This document shows positions 5,854 to 8,311 of a DNA stretch of 8,311 nt, in pieces. The notes below the pieces were generated by a model that saw nothing but the letters and a program-made list of their open reading frames with translations, had not been told where the DNA came from and ran no database searches. A program made the position numbers and the translations under genes. This stretch comes from a bacterium. GTDB taxonomy: Bacteria; Krumholzibacteriota; Krumholzibacteriia; Krumholzibacteriales; Krumholzibacteriaceae. The DNA lies in the NCBI GenBank assembly GCA_017885175.1, contig JAFNGP010000219.1:1-8311 (forward strand), given 5' to 3'. Positions within the stretch are counted from its first letter, which is position 1. Every line of letters starts with the position of its first letter.

Positions 5854-6750
5854 ATGCCGAACGAAAGCCGCGGGACGCTTCCCGGGATCGAACCTGCGTT
5901 CAGGGGCAAGGTCCGCGACATTTACGATCTCGGAGATCGGCTCATCATCGTCGCTTCCGACCGGATTTCGGCCTACGATTCCGTTCTGCCGACGCCGATT
6001 CCGGGCAAGGGAATGGTTCTCACGCTGCTGTCCGCGGCGTGGGCGAATTGGCTCACGGGGATCCCGCATCACATCCTGGAGACCGACGTTTCCGCTTTCC
6101 CGCCGCCGTATAACGCGTTCACGCGCGAGCTCGGCGGGCGATCGATGCTTGTCCGGAAAGCGCGTCGAATCGATCTCGAATGCGTCGTGCGCGGGTATCT
6201 CGCCGGTTCCGGATGGAAGGAGTATGGCGAGAGCGGCGCCGTGTGCGGCATCCCCCTTCCGAAGGGTTTGAAGATGTCCGACAGGCTCGAAGAACCCATC
6301 TTCACGCCCTCGACGAAGGCGGATTCGGGACACGATCGGAATATCACGATCGAGGAGGCCGGGGAGATCGCGGGGCCCGAGACCGTGCGCGAGGTTCGCC
6401 GGCTCAGTCTCGATATCTATCGAAAAGCGCGCGAGTACGCGGCGGCGCACGGGATCATCATCGCCGACACGAAGTTCGAATTCGGCTTCATCGACGGGCG
6501 GGTCGCCGTCATCGATGAGGTGCTGACCCCCGATTCGTCGCGGTTCTGGCTCGCGAACGAATACCTGCCCGGAGAATCGCCGCCGAGTCTCGACAAGCAA
6601 TTCGTGCGGGATTACCTCGACGCGATCGGATGGGATCACAATCCGCCGGCGCCGGAGCTGGAGGAGGATATCGTCCGCAAGACGTCCGAGCGCTATCGGA
6701 TGGCGCTCAAGAGCCTGTTTCCCGAGATAAACATCGAGAGGTATCTGTGA
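5854..6750 (+). CDS. purC: Phosphoribosylaminoimidazole-succinocarboxamide (SAICAR) synthase
   Basis: PurC joins aspartate to CAIR with ATP to give SAICAR in the cytosolic IMP pathway. The 298 residues match the longer, Ade1-like form of the family (about 300), not the short form of about 240 found in E. coli. Visible signatures in order: GKVRDIYD (18-25), SDRISAYD (35-42), PTPIPGKG (46-53), ECVVRGYLAGSGWKEY (109-124), EPIFTPSTKAD (147-157), the second family signature IIADTKFEFG (202-211) and DEVLTPDSSRFW (221-232), then DKQFVRDYL (247-255). One change stands out: residues 160-164 read HDRNI where HDENI is usual from memory. The start is uncertain between ATG 5854 and GTG 5839. It lies one base after purN and its stop overlaps the purH ATG by one base (TGATG), a tightly coupled arrangement. 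Confidence 0.96.
   Translation: MPNESRGTLPGIEPAFRGKVRDIYDLGDRLIIVASDRISAYDSVLPTPIPGKGMVLTLLSAAWANWLTGIPHHILETDVSAFPPPYNAFTRELGGRSMLVRKARRIDLECVVRGYLAGSGWKEYGESGAVCGIPLPKGLKMSDRLEEPIFTPSTKADSGHDRNITIEEAGEIAGPETVREVRRLSLDIYRKAREYAAAHGIIIADTKFEFGFIDGRVAVIDEVLTPDSSRFWLANEYLPGESPPSLDKQFVRDYLDAIGWDHNPPAPELEEDIVRKTSERYRMALKSLFPEINIERYL
6736..6741 (+). promoter_or_regulatory. purH: Ribosome binding site of purH inside the purC 3' end
   Basis: GAGAGG lies 8 bases before ATG 6750, within the last codons of purC. Together with the TGATG overlap it supports the purH start and coupled translation. Confidence 0.5.
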
Positions 6751-8311
6751 TGAACATACCCGTGAAAAGAGCGTTGTTCAGCGTCACCGACAAGAAATCG
6801 CTCGATTCGTTCGCGAAAGCGCTTTCGGCCCGCGGCGTCGAGATCATCGCGTCGGGAGGAACGGCGAAGGGGATTCGCGAAGCCGGCGTGCCCGTCATCG
6901 ACGTGAGCGACATCACGGCGTTTCCGGAGATCATGAACGGACGCGTGAAAACGTTGCATCCGAAGATCCACGGCGGAATTCTCGCGGATCGGGAGAATCG
7001 CGGCCATCTCGAGCAGGCGGCGAAGCACGGAATCGGTCTCATCGATCTCGTCGTCGTGAACCTGTACCGGTTCCGGCAAGCCGCCGAGAATCCGAGCCTC
7101 GGCGAAAAGGACGTCGTCGAGGAGATCGACATCGGCGGACCCGCCCTGATCCGGGCGGCCGCGAAAAACTTTCACTCCGTGGCCGTCGTCGTGGAGCCGG
7201 GCGATTACGACGCGGTTCTCAAGGAAATGGCGGATACCGGCGGATCGGTGACCCTCGACACGCGTCGCAGGCTGGCGGCGAAGGCATTCTTCCATACCGG
7301 CTGCTACGACGCGGCGATTTCGCGATACTTCGAGCGGATCATGGCCCCGCCCGGCGAGCTGCCTGCCGCGATGATAACGGCCTACCGGCGGCGGCAAGCG
7401 CTCCGGTACGGCGAGAATCCCCACCTGCGCGGCGCGCTCTATGCGGCGGATCAGGCGGAAGGCGGGCTCGCGAAGCTCGCGCAGCTCCAGGGAAAGGAGC
7501 TTTCGTACAACAACATTCAGGATCTTTATTCGGCGTATCTTCTCGCCCGCGATCTCGGAAAATCGTCATGCGCGATCATCAAGCATATGAATCCCTGCGG
7601 GGCGGCGAATTGCGCCGGCGCGGCGGAGAGTTTCACGCGCGCGCGGCGCACCGATGAAACGTCCTCGTTCGGCAGCGTCGTGGCGTTCAACGATGTCGTG
7701 GATCGGCGCGTTGCGGAAACGTGCGGAGACATATTCCTCGAGGTGATCGTCGCGCGCGGATTCAAACAGGATGCTCTCGAGCTCTTCGCCAAGAAGAAGA
7801 ACCTGCGGCTCGTGACGATCCCGGCGGAGGATTGGGACAAAGCGAGCCGTGGCCTGTCGACGAAGGAGATCGGAGAGCTTCTCCTCGTTCAGGATCGCGA
7901 CGAAGGATTTCCCGAGCTCGAGAGCCGGAGGGTCGTGACGGCGCGCACGCCGACGCCCGACGAGGAACGTGCGCTCGGGATCGCATGGAAGATCGCGAAG
8001 CACGTGCGTTCGAACGCGATCGTGATCTGCGACGCGCAGGGAACGATCGGCGTGGGGGCGGGGCAGATGAGCAGGGTCGATTCATGCCGCATCGCCGTGG
8101 ACAAGGCGCATCGCGAGGGTCTGCAGGTCGAGGGGGCCTCGGCCGCCTCGGACGCCTTCTTTCCTTTCCCGGACGGCATCGAAACGCTCGCGTCCGCGGG
8201 AGTGAAGGCGATCATCCAGCCGGGCGGTTCGGTGCGGGACGACGAGGTCATAGCGGCCGCGGACAGGCTCGGCATCAGCATGGTCATGACCGGCGTCCGG
8301 CATTTCAAACA
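6750..8311 (+). CDS. purH: Bifunctional AICAR transformylase / IMP cyclohydrolase (lacks about the last codon and stop)
   Basis: PurH formylates AICAR with 10-formyltetrahydrofolate and closes the ring to IMP, the last two steps of the pathway. Reading from ATG 6750 gives 520 open codons to the edge, ending TGVRHFK plus the first two bases of a CAN codon. The family usually ends RHFRH, so only the last residue and stop are likely missing. The MGS-like cyclohydrolase domain covers about 1-145: [13 protein letters not shown] (34-46), [15 protein letters not shown] (64-78), VVVNLY (101-106) and [17 protein letters not shown] (125-141). The transformylase domain covers about 145-520: RYGENPH (219-225), [13 protein letters not shown] (246-258), IIKHMNPCG (276-284, with the catalytic Lys-His at 278-279), [12 protein letters not shown] (467-478) and [10 protein letters not shown] (488-497). 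Odd residues: VNLYRF (103-108) where VNLYPF is usual, and VIVARGF (332-338) where VIIAPGF is usual. The start is coupled to purC by a TGATG overlap. Confidence 0.96.
   Translation, partial: MNIPVKRALFSVTDKKSLDSFAKALSARGVEIIASGGTAKGIREAGVPVIDVSDITAFPEIMNGRVKTLHPKIHGGILADRENRGHLEQAAKHGIGLIDLVVVNLYRFRQAAENPSLGEKDVVEEIDIGGPALIRAAAKNFHSVAVVVEPGDYDAVLKEMADTGGSVTLDTRRRLAAKAFFHTGCYDAAISRYFERIMAPPGELPAAMITAYRRRQALRYGENPHLRGALYAADQAEGGLAKLAQLQGKELSYNNIQDLYSAYLLARDLGKSSCAIIKHMNPCGAANCAGAAESFTRARRTDETSSFGSVVAFNDVVDRRVAETCGDIFLEVIVARGFKQDALELFAKKKNLRLVTIPAEDWDKASRGLSTKEIGELLLVQDRDEGFPELESRRVVTARTPTPDEERALGIAWKIAKHVRSNAIVICDAQGTIGVGAGQMSRVDSCRIAVDKAHREGLQVEGASAASDAFFPFPDGIETLASAGVKAIIQPGGSVRDDEVIAAADRLGISMVMTGVRHFK

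Overview
The window is a compact, GC-rich piece of bacterial chromosome with very little non-coding DNA. Nothing in it looks like a phage, transposon, CRISPR array or toxin module. The lytic transglycosylase at the left edge, with a signal peptide and LysM domains, fits a diderm (outer-membrane) bacterium. The sequence alone does not place it more precisely: a deltaproteobacterium-like, spirochaete-like or candidate-phylum genome would all fit, and I do not name a taxon.

Layout. From 1 to 1786 on the minus strand lies a MltD-type murein lytic transglycosylase with LysM repeats; its C-terminus is cut by the window edge. From 1787 to 1977 there is a divergent control region with a good sigma70-type promoter facing left and a perfect TATAAT facing right. 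All genes to the right are on the plus strand: a GGDEF diguanylate cyclase (1978-3276), a ComEC/Rec2 family membrane protein (3358-5229), then the purine genes purN (5226-5852), purC (5854-6750) and purH (6750 to the right edge, lacking only about the last codon and the stop).

The plus-strand genes are packed like an operon. There is an 81-base gap before comEC, a 4-base ATGA overlap between comEC and purN, 1 base between purN and purC, and a 1-base overlap between purC and purH. The three purine enzymes act in de novo IMP synthesis: PurN formylates GAR, PurC makes SAICAR, and PurH carries out the last two steps to IMP. The diguanylate cyclase and ComEC have no obvious purine role. A near-consensus promoter in the last codons of comEC suggests purN-purC-purH can also be transcribed on their own.

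Points worth a second look: that internal promoter, which would put the purN transcription start at or next to its ATG (a leaderless mRNA); a ComEC whose C-terminal metallo-beta-lactamase-like region has lost its zinc-ligand motif and whose N-terminal soluble domain is much reduced; a G8 tract near the comEC 3' end; and small symmetric elements in the divergent control region. No wholly new system is visible.
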